Assembly: GCF_000014965.1 (NCBI RefSeq)
Contig: NC_008554.1
Location: 4,638,001 to 4,702,000 of the forward strand
Reading direction: 5' to 3'
Source: Syntrophobacter fumaroxidans MPOB
Lineage (GTDB): Bacteria > Desulfobacterota > Syntrophobacteria > Syntrophobacterales > Syntrophobacteraceae
Length of the DNA: 64,000 bases
The notes under the pieces were generated by a model. It was not told where the DNA came from, did no database searches, and saw only the letters and a list, made by a program, of their open reading frames with translations. Below are positions 52,548 to 61,580 of the stretch, in pieces. A program made the translations under genes and the position numbers. How positions within the stretch are numbered: the first letter of the stretch is position 1; every line of letters starts with the position of its first letter.

Positions 52548-55500
52548 CAACGACAAACGCAAGTTCGGCGAACGGTGTCGTTCGTTTCGGTGCCGTTCCC
52601 GAGCCCGGTCAACTCGTCGAAGTCCGACGTCGTCAATGGGTGGTCACCGATGTTTCCAGTGGAGCCTTGTCACCGGCGAGCAGCGGTGATCAACACCTCG
52701 TCGGCCTGTCCTCCCTGGACGAAGATTCCATGGGCGAAGAAATCCAGGTCGTCTGGCAGATGGAGGCCGGAGCCCAGGTCCTGGAAAAGGCGGGTCTGCC
52801 GTCGATCACCGGCTGGGACAGCGACGACCGCCTGGAGGCCTTTCTCGACGCCGTTCGCTGGGGAGCCGTCACCAACGCGGATCGCTCTTTTCTGCAATCA
52901 CCTTTCCGGAGCGGGATAACCATCGAGGACTACCAGCTCGATCCGTTGGTTCGAGCCGTCGAGATGGCCCGCGTCAATCTCCTCATCGCGGACGACGTCG
53001 GCTTGGGTAAAACGATCGAGGCGGGACTGGTCATCCAGGAGCTGCTCGTCCGTCATCGCGCCAGGACCGTGTTCGTCGTTTGCCCCGCCAGCCTGCAGGT
53101 CAAGTGGCAGACCGAGATGCAGGAGAAATTCGGCCTCGAGTTTCGGATCGTCGACACCGAGTACATCAAGCGCCTCCGTCGCGAACGCGGCATCCACGTG
53201 AATCCCTGGACGTCCTATCCACGTCTCGTCACCTCAATGGACTGGATGAAGAGCGGCGAGGGTTTCCGGTTGTTGAAGGACGTACTTCCTCCTCACATTA
53301 CCTATCCGAGAAAATTCGACATTCTGGTCGTCGACGAGGCGCACAACGTCGCACCGGCGTCGGCATCCATGTATGCCCTGGAAAGCCAGAGAACGCGGCT
53401 GGTCCGGTCGCTCGCTCCTCACTTCACCCATCGGCTGTTTTTGAGCGCCACACCCCACAACGGATATCAGGAGTCGTTCACCTCGTTGCTGGAGTTGCTG
53501 GACGATCAGCGGTTCGCCAGGACGGTGATGCCGGACGAGAAACAACTTCATCGCGTCATGGTTCGCCGTCTGAAGAGCGACATCGTCGACGCGAACGGCA
53601 CGCCGGTGTTTCCGGTGCGCAAGCTCGAAGGTCTCGAAATCGACTACGCCGAGGAGGAGCGCCAGATCCACGCCTTGCTCGGAAAGTACACGGCCGACCG
53701 TTCGAAGAGCGTCAAGGGCACGCGCTTCGAATATGGAACCGATTTCGTTCACATGCTTCTCAAGAAACGCCTCTTTTCCTCGCCCATGGCTTTCGCGCTC
53801 ACGCTGGCGAAACATCGGGACACTCTCGAACGAGGCAAGCCAAAAGGCGATCGCGACACCATGGACGATCGCATTCTGCGCAAGGCGATCCTGAAAACCG
53901 AAGAGGAATATTCGGACGATTCACTGGTTGAAGAAGCCCAGCACGAAGCGGTCGAGGTGGTGGGCGAACTCGCGCCACCTCTGTCACGCGAGCAGAGAGA
54001 CATGCTCGACCGTCTCTCCGCATGGGGGGAGAAAGCACGCAACCGCGTCGACTCGAAAGCCAAGGCCATTCTCGACTGGCTCGAGAGCCATCTGAAGACG
54101 GATGGACGCTGGAACGGAAAACGAGTGATTCTGTTCACCGAATACCGGGCCACCCATTCGTGGCTCCATCAGATTCTCACCGCCAACGGCTATGGCGGCG
54201 ATCGCTTGATGTACCTGCACGGAAGCATGCTGCCGGACGAGCGCGAATCGGTCAAAGCCGCGTTCCAGGCGCATCCGGACATTTCACCGGTTCGCATCCT
54301 GCTCGCGACCGACGCGGCCTCGGAAGGTATCGACCTCCAGAACCACTGTAACTACCTCATCCATGTCGAGATTCCGTGGAACCCCAATGTCATGGAACAG
54401 CGCAACGGCCGTATCGACCGACACGGGCAGAAGGAAGACTCCGTCTTCATCTGGCATCCGGTGGGGAAAGGTTTCTCCGCGAGATCTGCCGACAGATCCG
54501 TCAAACCCGGCGATGTCGCGGGCGATCACGAGTATTTGATGCGTGCCGTCCTCAAGATCGACACGATCCGGGAGGACCTCGGCAGCGTCGGACCGGTCAT
54601 CGCCCGGCAGATCGAAGAAGCCATGCTCGGCAGGCGTAGCGGCCTGGATACCGCCTCGGCGGAAGCCAAGGCCGCCAAGGCGAGGAAGTTCGTCACGGCG
54701 GAAAAGCGTCTTCAGGAGCGCATCGCCCGCCTGCACGAGAGACTCATGGAAGCGAAGAACGATTTCCATTTGTCGCCCGAGCACATTTCGCGTGCGGTCG
54801 AGGTCGCTTTGGATCTGGCGGAAAAGCCGTCGCTCAAGCCCACCGGATCGACCCACGGCGAAAAGGGAAGCGTTTTCGAAGTGCCCGTCCTCCCCGGTTC
54901 CTGGGGCAGAGCCACCGTCGGACTGGAACACCCCCATACCGGCGTTCGCCGCCCGATCACCTTCGACCACGATGTCGCCAAAGGTAGAGACGATGTCGTC
55001 CTGGCCCATCTCAACCACCGGTTGGTGCAGATGTGTCTGCGCCTGCTTCGGGAGGAGATCTGGAAGCTCGACGACGTCAAGCGACTTCACCGCGTGGCGG
55101 TCCGAACCGTGCCCGACAGTGAATTGCGAGTCCCGGCGGTGGCGGTCTGGTCGCGCTTGGTGATCACCGGCGGAGACCACCATCGCCTTCACGAAGAGCT
55201 GACCCTCGCCGGTGGCGAACTCGAACACAAACGGTTCGCCCGGATTTCCCAGGTCGGCAAACTGGAAGCTCTGGTCGCCCAAGGTTCGCCTATCGAACCC
55301 GACCAGGCGCTGTTCGACGTTCTGAAGGACAGGTTCGAGCGCCACGAAGACGCTCTCATGGCCGCTGTCGAAGCGAGATCCAGGGACCGCTTGAAGTTTC
55401 TCGAGAACACCCTCGACCGGCGCATGAAAAGCGAAATCGCCGATGTCCGAACCGTTCTGGACGAACTTGAGGCCAGCATCCGCAAGGAGCTGAAGTCGGA

Positions 55501-55720
55501 TCGCCAAGGCGGCCAGCTCTATCTGCCCGGGTTCTCGCCCGAGGAGATGGCGCAGGTGAAGAAAGACGTCCATGCCCTGGAAGCCCGTTTGGCTCGGATT
55601 CCGGAAGAGCGGGAGGAAGAAAAGGCCGCGATCGAAAAACACTACGCCAAGCCGGTGGATCGAACGTTCCCGGTGGCCGTCGTGTTCCTCGTTCCGCAAT
55701 CACAGGCAAGGAGGGGCTGA
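52544..55720 (+). CDS. drmD: SNF2-like helicase, DrmD-like, 1058 aa
   Basis: The protein has full SF2/SNF2 motifs: Walker A DDVGLGKTIEAG (about 148-159), DEAH (about 264-267), SATPHNG (about 301-307) and a C-terminal helicase lobe with LLATDAASEGIDLQ, then EQRNGRIDRHGQ. The C-terminal third is coiled coil, with LEARLARIPEEREEE near the end. This is the layout of DrmD, the class 1 DISARM helicase. It would move along DNA and participate in restriction of unmodified phage DNA. It starts inside the methylase stop. Confidence 0.88.
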   Translation: MTTTNASSANGVVRFGAVPEPGQLVEVRRRQWVVTDVSSGALSPASSGDQHLVGLSSLDEDSMGEEIQVVWQMEAGAQVLEKAGLPSITGWDSDDRLEAFLDAVRWGAVTNADRSFLQSPFRSGITIEDYQLDPLVRAVEMARVNLLIADDVGLGKTIEAGLVIQELLVRHRARTVFVVCPASLQVKWQTEMQEKFGLEFRIVDTEYIKRLRRERGIHVNPWTSYPRLVTSMDWMKSGEGFRLLKDVLPPHITYPRKFDILVVDEAHNVAPASASMYALESQRTRLVRSLAPHFTHRLFLSATPHNGYQESFTSLLELLDDQRFARTVMPDEKQLHRVMVRRLKSDIVDANGTPVFPVRKLEGLEIDYAEEERQIHALLGKYTADRSKSVKGTRFEYGTDFVHMLLKKRLFSSPMAFALTLAKHRDTLERGKPKGDRDTMDDRILRKAILKTEEEYSDDSLVEEAQHEAVEVVGELAPPLSREQRDMLDRLSAWGEKARNRVDSKAKAILDWLESHLKTDGRWNGKRVILFTEYRATHSWLHQILTANGYGGDRLMYLHGSMLPDERESVKAAFQAHPDISPVRILLATDAASEGIDLQNHCNYLIHVEIPWNPNVMEQRNGRIDRHGQKEDSVFIWHPVGKGFSARSADRSVKPGDVAGDHEYLMRAVLKIDTIREDLGSVGPVIARQIEEAMLGRRSGLDTASAEAKAAKARKFVTAEKRLQERIARLHERLMEAKNDFHLSPEHISRAVEVALDLAEKPSLKPTGSTHGEKGSVFEVPVLPGSWGRATVGLEHPHTGVRRPITFDHDVAKGRDDVVLAHLNHRLVQMCLRLLREEIWKLDDVKRLHRVAVRTVPDSELRVPAVAVWSRLVITGGDHHRLHEELTLAGGELEHKRFARISQVGKLEALVAQGSPIEPDQALFDVLKDRFERHEDALMAAVEARSRDRLKFLENTLDRRMKSEIADVRTVLDELEASIRKELKSDRQGGQLYLPGFSPEEMAQVKKDVHALEARLARIPEEREEEKAAIEKHYAKPVDRTFPVAVVFLVPQSQARRG

Positions 55721-55726
55721 TCCGGC

Positions 55727-58700
55727 ATGAAGAATCTATCCAAACACGCCGAATGGCTCTCCCTGATTGAGATATCCGGGCCGTTCCTGACCGTATCCAT
55801 GCTGGACAAGGCGTTTCCGCAAGGGCTGGAAGCGGTGGAAACTCCGCGACGTCAGAAACTCAGGGCCGCCTACGAGGAATGGCGCGAAGCGGTGGACCAG
55901 GAAGACAAACTGTTGCCGGAATTGCACCGGGAATGGGTCCGTCTGGTGCTGACGGAAATGCTCGAATACGACCACGAATCCCTCGTCCATGCGGGCGACT
56001 GGCCGGACGAACTCCCAAGCGTTTCGTCGCAGGAACACGCCGGGACGTTCAAACCCGACTGGATCGTCCGCTCTCCCGCAGACGGAAAGCCACGCCTGTT
56101 CATCGCCGTTCTGCCGCCGGACACCGATCTCGAGTCGGTCCAGCGAGGTGACGGCTGGCCCGTTTCCCTCCAGGAGCGTATGACCCTGCTCTGCCGCGCC
56201 CATGGCGTGCGCGTGGGGCTTTTGACCGATGGCGAACGTTGGATGCTGGTCAACGCGCCGGTGGGTTCCACCTCCAGCCAGGCGTCCTGGTACGCCCGCC
56301 TGTGGTTCCAGGAGCCGATCACCCTGAAGGCCTTCCAGTCTTTGCTCGGTGTCCGGCGCTGTTTCGGCCCGGCGGAAGATACCCTGGAATCGCTTCTGGA
56401 CGAATCCCTCAAGCATCACGAGGAGGTCACGGATACCCTCGGCGAGCAGGTCCGTCGTGCGGTCGAGGTGCTCGTGCAGTGTCTCGACAAGGCCGACGAG
56501 GACCGCAACCGGGAACTCCTCCACGACGTGAAACCCGTCGAACTCTACGAGGCCGGGCTTACCGTGATGATGCGGCTGGTGTTCGTCCTCTGTGCCGAAG
56601 AGCGTGGGCTGCTCCTTCTCGGCGATTCGGTCTACGACCGGTGCTACGCCGTCTCCACCCTGCGCGGGCAACTGGCGGAAGAGGCGGACCGTCACGGACC
56701 GGAGGTGCTCGACCGCCGTCACGATGCCTGGGCCAGACTGCTCGCCGTATTCCGGGTCGTCTATGGTGGCATCGAGCACGAAAGCCTGCGGATGCCCGCC
56801 TTGGGCGGCTCGCTGTTCGATCCCGACCGTTTCCCGTTCCTGGAGGGCCGGGCCAAGGGCACCGGTTGGCGGGATACCTCGGCCGCTCCGCTTCCCATCG
56901 ACAACCGCACCGTGCTGCTGCTTTTGAACTCGCTGCAGATCCTGGAGCAGTCCGGTGGTGCGCTGCTGCTGTCCTACCGTGCGCTCGATGTCGAGCAGAT
57001 CGGGCATGTCTACGAAGGCCTCCTCGAACACACCGTGGCTCGCGTTCCCCGCGTGACCCTGGGCCTGCAGGGATCACAGAAGGCGAAGAACCCGAACGTG
57101 GCTCTCGCGGAACTGGAATCGGCCCGTCTGGACGGCGAGGCGGCGCTCGTCAAATTGGTTCTGGACGTAACCGGGCGGAGCGAATCGGCCATCAGGAACG
57201 GTCTGTCCAAGCCCGCCGACGACACGGTCTTCGGTCGGGTGTTGGGTGTCTGTGGTGGAGACACCGAATTGGCCGAGCGTATCCGCCCTTTCACGAACCT
57301 GATCCGCACTGACGCCTGGGACGATCCGATCGTCTATCGCGACAACTCGTTCATGGTCACCCTTGGGGCCGACCGGCGCGAGACCGGCACCCATTACACC
57401 CCGAAATCCCTCACCGAGAGCATCGTTACCACCACGCTCGAACCGGTGGTGTACATCGGCCCGGCCGAGGGCAAGCCCCGGGAGGAATGGAAGCTCAAGT
57501 CTTCGCGGGAAATTCTCGACCTCAAGGTCTGCGACCCCGCCATGGGTTCGGGGGCCTTCCTCGTTCAGGCTTGTCGCTATCTCGGCGAGAAGCTGGTGGA
57601 GGCTTGGTTGCACGAAGAGGCAGCCGGAAAGGCCATCACCGTCGACGGCGAGGCGCTCGACCAACTCGGTGCGGAGGAACCCCTGCCACCCCAGCTCGAC
57701 GAACGGCTGACCATCGCCCGTCGCCTGGTGGCCGAGCGCTGCCTGTACGGCGTGGACATCAACCCGCTGGCCGTGGAGCTGGCCAAACTCTCCATCTGGC
57801 TGGTGACTCTCGCCAAGGGCAGGCCGTTCGGTTTTCTCGATCACAACCTTCGCTCCGGCGACAGTCTGCTGGGTATCCACCGGCTGGAACAGCTCACCCG
57901 GTTGCGCATGGATACGGAATCCGGGCGGCAGTACCAGCTTCGCATCTTCGGCCAGAACGTCGAGGCGGCCGTTAACGAGGCCATCGAACTGCGCAAGCGG
58001 CTCCGCGCCACGACCATTCGGGACATAAAGGATGTCGAAGCCATGGCCCGGCTGGATCGAGAGGCGCGACGGAAACTCGAATCCGTCGAACTGATCGCCG
58101 ACGCCATGATAGGTGAGGCGCTCCGGTGTGGCGGCAATTCCCGGGCACTCGATACCGCGCTTGACACACTCGCGACCATGGCGGGTGATTTCCTGGGCGG
58201 TAACGAGAAGATGGGTGAGCAGATTGTCCGTAAGGCGAAATCCGGCTTGGCTGTCGACTTGCCCGGCTCTAAGTCGATCAGGAAACCCTTTCACTGGAAT
58301 TTGGAGTTTCCGGAGGTTTTTGGAAGCAAGCAAGGTGGCTTTGACGTATGGGTCAGTAATCCTCCTTTCATGGGTGGGCGCAAGATATCGTCGAACCTAG
58401 GCGAGTCCTACGAAAAAGCGATCAAACGACTCCTGATGGACGGTGCCAAAGGTTCTGTGAACCTGGTCGCCTACTTTTTTCTCCGCTCGCTCCTACTGCT
58501 TCGGAACACTGGTATCGCTGGCTTCATCGCGACGGACTCCATCACCGAGAGCGACACGCGGACGCAGGCCCTTGCGCGTGTCTTTGAGAGCGCGACGACC
58601 TACTTTGGGCTCTCGTCCTTCCCTTGGCCTGGAAAGGCTGGCGTCCACGTCTCAGTGATAGTGTTCAGCCTACGAACTTGGAAAGGGACCGTAGTGTTGG

Positions 58701-60052
58701 ATGGCGAGCAGGTTGAGTCAATCTCGACAATGCTTGAACCCGGATCTGAATTACAAGCTCCTTATCCACTCTCATCTAACGCTGGTTTTTGTTCTGATGG
58801 AGTGAAGGTGCAGGGCATCGGTTTCGTTTTAGAAGAAACTGAAGCTCTTTCAATCCTTGCGACGGAACCGGCGTCTAATGCAGTGATCACGAAATACGTT
58901 GTCGGTGACGACATCAACAAGTGTCCCCATCAAACCGGTTCTCGATGGGTCATCAACTTCTGGACACGAGAGAAAGACGAGGCCGAAAAATTCAAGACAC
59001 CATGGGCGATTGTGGAGGAACGAGTGCGTCCGTATCGCGAGAAGCTAACGCGACAGGTGCATGAAAGCTGTTTCTGGAAGTTCTGGGACCGTCGGGAGGC
59101 ATTCCACAACCGCGTCCGTCAACACGGCAAAGCGCTTGTGGCTTCCAAGTTGTCGAAACACTTCTGTTTGACGTTCGGCAACCCGGCGCACATCTATTCG
59201 GAGAAGGTAAAACTCTTCGATTTCAAAACCTACAGCGCTTTCGCCGTTCTCCAGTCGGTCGCACATACAGAATGGGCACTTGTCTGGGGATCGACGACAG
59301 GAGAGACGCCTGCATACGTTGGGACGAGCTGCTTCGACACATTCCCGTTTCCGTCTAGCATGCTGGTTGGCGACTCTCTCTCGCACGAGGCGATCGATCC
59401 ACGTCTTGAGACCGTCGGCAAAGCCTATTTCGAACAACGTGCCACCATGTGCGAAGTGCGGCAGCTGGGATTCACTGCCGTTTACAACTTGGTGCATTCG
59501 CAGACTGAAAATGCCGAAGACGTCGTTCGTCTTCGCGAATTGATTGTGCAGCTCGACCGAGCCGTCCTTGCTGCCTACGGATGGCAGGACGTTGAGCCTC
59601 ATTACCAGTTTGTAGAGACGAAGCGTGGAAGCCGCTTTGGCGTCGACGGCGCATCTCGTGTCGAGGTGCTGAAGCGACTTTCGGCACTGAACCGTCAGCG
59701 TTATGAGGAAGAAGTCGCCCGACGGCTGCTTTTCGAGGGCGCACCGCGAACATCATCCCGAGTCCCTCGCTCTGGTCGCTCCAGCTCAGCCGCACCTTCA
59801 CTGCCTGTCCTTGATTTCGAAGCGAGATCAATTGCTGCCTTGAATGGCACAGATTCAGTCAGCGCCATTTTTGACTTCCTGCGCACCCACGAAGGTTGGC
59901 ACACCAAGGCCGACATCATAGCTGCCATCCACATCAGCGACGCCAAATGGAAGCCAACCATCGATGACTTGATGGCAAGTGGCAGGATCGAACGTCAAGG
60001 CGAACGACGTGGCGCACGATATCGTGCCGTGAAGAATGGAGGCAACCGATGA
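55727..60052 (+). CDS. drmMI: Large adenine-specific DNA methylase, DrmMI-like, 1441 aa
   Basis: Motif I is VCDPAMGSGAFL (about 600-611) and motif IV is VSNPPF (about 874-879), as in N6-adenine (gamma-class, type IIG-like) methylases. Large N-terminal (1-560) and C-terminal (about 890-1441) regions surround it, and the last 80 residues have a winged-helix-like pattern. This matches DrmMI. It would methylate adenines of host DNA to prevent DISARM attack. The DNA of about 58690-59540 is visibly less GC-rich and uses different codons than the rest of the gene, suggesting an exchanged target-recognition part. AGGAGGG lies upstream of the ATG. Confidence 0.88.
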   Translation: MKNLSKHAEWLSLIEISGPFLTVSMLDKAFPQGLEAVETPRRQKLRAAYEEWREAVDQEDKLLPELHREWVRLVLTEMLEYDHESLVHAGDWPDELPSVSSQEHAGTFKPDWIVRSPADGKPRLFIAVLPPDTDLESVQRGDGWPVSLQERMTLLCRAHGVRVGLLTDGERWMLVNAPVGSTSSQASWYARLWFQEPITLKAFQSLLGVRRCFGPAEDTLESLLDESLKHHEEVTDTLGEQVRRAVEVLVQCLDKADEDRNRELLHDVKPVELYEAGLTVMMRLVFVLCAEERGLLLLGDSVYDRCYAVSTLRGQLAEEADRHGPEVLDRRHDAWARLLAVFRVVYGGIEHESLRMPALGGSLFDPDRFPFLEGRAKGTGWRDTSAAPLPIDNRTVLLLLNSLQILEQSGGALLLSYRALDVEQIGHVYEGLLEHTVARVPRVTLGLQGSQKAKNPNVALAELESARLDGEAALVKLVLDVTGRSESAIRNGLSKPADDTVFGRVLGVCGGDTELAERIRPFTNLIRTDAWDDPIVYRDNSFMVTLGADRRETGTHYTPKSLTESIVTTTLEPVVYIGPAEGKPREEWKLKSSREILDLKVCDPAMGSGAFLVQACRYLGEKLVEAWLHEEAAGKAITVDGEALDQLGAEEPLPPQLDERLTIARRLVAERCLYGVDINPLAVELAKLSIWLVTLAKGRPFGFLDHNLRSGDSLLGIHRLEQLTRLRMDTESGRQYQLRIFGQNVEAAVNEAIELRKRLRATTIRDIKDVEAMARLDREARRKLESVELIADAMIGEALRCGGNSRALDTALDTLATMAGDFLGGNEKMGEQIVRKAKSGLAVDLPGSKSIRKPFHWNLEFPEVFGSKQGGFDVWVSNPPFMGGRKISSNLGESYEKAIKRLLMDGAKGSVNLVAYFFLRSLLLLRNTGIAGFIATDSITESDTRTQALARVFESATTYFGLSSFPWPGKAGVHVSVIVFSLRTWKGTVVLDGEQVESISTMLEPGSELQAPYPLSSNAGFCSDGVKVQGIGFVLEETEALSILATEPASNAVITKYVVGDDINKCPHQTGSRWVINFWTREKDEAEKFKTPWAIVEERVRPYREKLTRQVHESCFWKFWDRREAFHNRVRQHGKALVASKLSKHFCLTFGNPAHIYSEKVKLFDFKTYSAFAVLQSVAHTEWALVWGSTTGETPAYVGTSCFDTFPFPSSMLVGDSLSHEAIDPRLETVGKAYFEQRATMCEVRQLGFTAVYNLVHSQTENAEDVVRLRELIVQLDRAVLAAYGWQDVEPHYQFVETKRGSRFGVDGASRVEVLKRLSALNRQRYEEEVARRLLFEGAPRTSSRVPRSGRSSSAAPSLPVLDFEARSIAALNGTDSVSAIFDFLRTHEGWHTKADIIAAIHISDAKWKPTIDDLMASGRIERQGERRGARYRAVKNGGNR

Positions 60053-60510
60053 TGATCCTCGGAATTCGCACTTCCCCGACGACCGTTCGCTATGCAGTGC
60101 TCGATTGCAACGGAACGGTTGTATCCCTGGTCAATGCCGACTCGGAAAACAAACTCGACTTCCCCGCCGATTGCCGAAGCATCGAACAGAAACTGCACTG
60201 GCTCCACCAGGAGCTGGACCGGGTGTTGCGCCAATATCCGGGCATCGAAAGGATCGTCATCAAAGCGAACGAATACGGCCGAGGTGGTGAGAAGGCTTCC
60301 TCCCGGGAAGCCGCCTATTTCGACGCGGTCGTATTGATGACAGCGGGCACCCGGCAGCTTCCCGTGGATGTGAAGCTGTACAGGACGATCGGAACTCGCC
60401 GCAACGAGGTCAAAACGTTCGCGGAGACCAACGTCGGGGCGACAAACCGCTATTGGAACGAGCAGATGGCAGATGCCGTTTCTGCGGCGTGGTCGGGGAG
60501 GAACGATTGA
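60049..60510 (+). CDS. Small RuvC/DUF3010-fold-like protein, 153 aa
   Basis: The ATG overlaps the DrmMI stop. The pattern ILGIRTSPTTVRYAVLDCNG, then IERIVIKANEYGRGG and PVDVKLYRTIG, resembles the RNase H-like fold of RuvC/YqgF or DUF3010 proteins. The usual first-strand aspartate is an arginine here (GIRTSP), so a nuclease function is doubtful; it may be a binding protein. It is followed at once by the kinase gene. Assignment is tentative. Confidence 0.5.
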   Translation: MMILGIRTSPTTVRYAVLDCNGTVVSLVNADSENKLDFPADCRSIEQKLHWLHQELDRVLRQYPGIERIVIKANEYGRGGEKASSREAAYFDAVVLMTAGTRQLPVDVKLYRTIGTRRNEVKTFAETNVGATNRYWNEQMADAVSAAWSGRND

Positions 60511-60512
60511 TC

Positions 60513-61580
60513 ATGCCTCCTCACGTTCCGCTCAACACGGGAGATCGTCTCTACAAATACGAGCTGCAAGCGCGGCTGGGTGGAGGCGGCTTCGGAGATG
60601 TTTGGTTGGCCCACGATCACAGCATTTCCAGGGATGTCGCCGTCAAGGTTCTGGCCACGAACGTCACCATCGATGAGCGGCTGCAGGAAGCTCGCATAGG
60701 AAATCATCTGGATCATCAGAACCTGGTGAAGATGCATTACGCCGATGTCGTCCAGCACAACGGCGTCGACATCGTCATCATCGCGATGGACTATCACGCC
60801 AACGGCTCGATCATGAATGGAGTAAATGCCGGTAACTTCATGCCCATTCCGGACGTGATTCGCTTCATGGTCGATATCCTGCGCGGGCTGGAGTACCTCC
60901 ACGAGCTGAATCTATATCACAGCGATATCAAGCCTCAGAACATCCTGGTCGGGACCAGCAACCAGGGAGTCCTCACGGATTATGGCATTTCGTGCCATTC
61001 ACCCGTCGGCTGCTCCGCGCCACATCGGGGCTTCTACAAGCTCCATGCTGCACCTGAAGTTCTACAAAACGGGCATGTGAGCGTGCAAACCGACATATAC
61101 CAGGTCGGGATCACCGCTTTCCGGTTGCTCAACGGTCTCGGGATGGTCCGCGACAAATTCAACAGCCTCGGGCAAACCGATTATTACCAACTGGTTCAGC
61201 AGGGCAAGGTCGTCCAATCCGGGGATTATTTGCCCTTCATCCCACGGAATTTGAAAAGTGTCGTCAACAAGGCCGTCCACGTCGACCCCGCGAATCGCTA
61301 TCAATCCGCCGTGGAAATGCGTCGTGCCCTGGAGCGGCTCGGTTATCCGGGATACTGGACCTGCGACCCCTCCGGTGGATTTGTGGGGCACAACGCCAAC
61401 TACGAGTTTCGCTTCGAGGAGCAGCCAAAGGGGGCCAAACTTTTCGACTTCACGGCATTCAAGAAGAACAAGGCGACCGGCCGGGAAACTCGTGTCGGTG
61501 AATATTCGACGAAGAATGTCCACCGAAAGCAGTCTGACGAGGCGAAACGAAATTTCATGCAATGGGTGGTAACAGGATGA
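60513..61580 (+). CDS. Serine/threonine protein kinase of the DISARM island, 355 aa
   Basis: ATG 60513 is chosen after GGGGAGGA; a TTG at 60507 is possible. The kinase motifs are present: P-loop GGGGFGDVW (about 23-31), VAVKVL with K45, the catalytic loop YHSDIKPQN (HSD in place of HRD; D138), DYG in place of DFG (D156) and APE (AAPEVL). It looks active, with two substitutions. C-terminal residues about 275-355 are a basic tail (FDFTAFKKNKATGRE). It lies between the methylase and DrmA genes, so it may control the island by phosphorylation. Confidence 0.87.
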   Translation: MPPHVPLNTGDRLYKYELQARLGGGGFGDVWLAHDHSISRDVAVKVLATNVTIDERLQEARIGNHLDHQNLVKMHYADVVQHNGVDIVIIAMDYHANGSIMNGVNAGNFMPIPDVIRFMVDILRGLEYLHELNLYHSDIKPQNILVGTSNQGVLTDYGISCHSPVGCSAPHRGFYKLHAAPEVLQNGHVSVQTDIYQVGITAFRLLNGLGMVRDKFNSLGQTDYYQLVQQGKVVQSGDYLPFIPRNLKSVVNKAVHVDPANRYQSAVEMRRALERLGYPGYWTCDPSGGFVGHNANYEFRFEEQPKGAKLFDFTAFKKNKATGRETRVGEYSTKNVHRKQSDEAKRNFMQWVVTG

